DNA from: RBG-16-66-20 sp049651845
GTDB taxonomy: Bacteria > Pseudomonadota > Gammaproteobacteria > Burkholderiales > SG8-39
Assembly (NCBI GenBank): GCA_049651845.1
Contig: JBASCW010000078.1
Location: 1-38,356 of the forward strand
Direction: 5' to 3'
DNA: 38,356 nucleotides
Positions 38,259 to 38,356 of the stretch are shown here, in pieces; within the stretch, counting starts at the first letter, position 1, and each line of letters opens with the position of its first letter. A program made the position numbers and the translations under genes. The notes under the pieces were generated by a model that made no database searches, was not told the DNA's origin, and was given only the letters and a program-made list of their open reading frames with translations.

Positions 38259-38356
38259 CTAGATCAGCTCAGCCTGGGTCCAGCAAGCGGCGATGATCGC
38301 GGAGCGCCGTTGTGCGGATTTGAGCCGGCCGCGCGCGGTGTGTTTCAGCTCGGCCA
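38259..38356 (-). CDS. Possible C-terminal end of an unidentified leftward gene (partial)
   Basis: One minus-strand frame is open from the window edge to TAG at 38261-38259 and encodes about 31 residues ending SAIIAACWTQAELI. Composition is protein-like, but a second minus-strand frame is also open for most of the stretch, so the call is tentative. No family can be recognised from so little sequence. Confidence 0.3.
   Translation of the reverse strand, partial: AELKHTARGRLKSAQRRSAIIAACWTQAELI

Noticed and set aside
1..38356. CRISPR arrays, tRNA or rRNA genes, integrases or transposases
   Set aside because: No regularly spaced repeats, cloverleaf-like sequences or mobile-element protein motifs were seen in reading both strands.

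Overview
This is a dense, high-GC window (roughly 70% GC by eye) that looks like a betaproteobacterial chromosome, most likely Burkholderiales or a close relative. The reasons are the Bug/TctC-type tripartite tricarboxylate transporter binding protein, the many CoA-dependent catabolic genes, short operons with 4-bp start/stop overlaps, and a bufferin operon. I see no tRNA, rRNA, CRISPR array, insertion sequence or prophage. Taxonomy is inferred from gene content only.

Left part (1-13503). The window opens inside a molybdopterin hydroxylase large subunit. A four-gene leftward operon follows (5509 to 1728): a lyase of the HMG-CoA lyase family, a core MetE-like methyltransferase, a truncated enolase-superfamily protein and a full glucarate-dehydratase-type enolase-superfamily enzyme. 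It diverges from a long rightward operon (5564-13503): protocatechuate 3,4-dioxygenase beta and alpha subunits, a MarR regulator, an enoyl-CoA hydratase, an EamA transporter, a CaiB/BaiF CoA-transferase, a second enoyl-CoA hydratase, an acyl-CoA synthetase and an MFS transporter. The 54-bp divergent gap carries an inverted repeat that could be the MarR operator. Together these look like an aromatic or organic acid catabolic island.

Middle part (13557-17549). A small exported protein gene broken by two frameshifts is followed by a compact bufferin operon: BufA1 (DUF2282) precursor, BufB (DUF692), BufC (DUF2063) and a DoxX membrane protein. This is a copper-related RiPP system. An acyl-CoA dehydrogenase follows.

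Centre right (17546-28639). A leftward unit encodes a sorbosone/PQQ-type dehydrogenase, a di-haem cytochrome c and a TonB-dependent receptor. A lone biotinyl carrier protein lies upstream of it and diverges from a TctC-type binding protein plus a GNAT acetyltransferase. Next come a PP2C phosphatase and an acyl-CoA synthetase (leftward), then a membrane class III nucleotidyl cyclase and four small proteins (rightward).

Right part (28636-38356). A leftward unit holds a glyoxalase-like protein, an amidase and a soluble PAS histidine kinase. It diverges, with an 18-bp gap, from a three-gene cobalt-type nitrile hydratase/thiocyanate hydrolase whose beta subunit is split in two. Tightly coupled behind it are 5-oxoprolinase PxpB-PxpC-PxpA, an Old Yellow Enzyme-type reductase and a flavin reductase-like protein. 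A BON-domain lipoprotein and the probable end of an unidentified leftward gene close the window.

Structural points that stand out: a perfect 27-bp inverted repeat translated in frame at the start of an enoyl-CoA hydratase; two genes that appear to start with CTG in CTGA overlaps; several genes with a -10-like hexamer about 6 nt before the start codon (possible leaderless mRNAs); and low-GC patches inside otherwise GC-rich catabolic genes.
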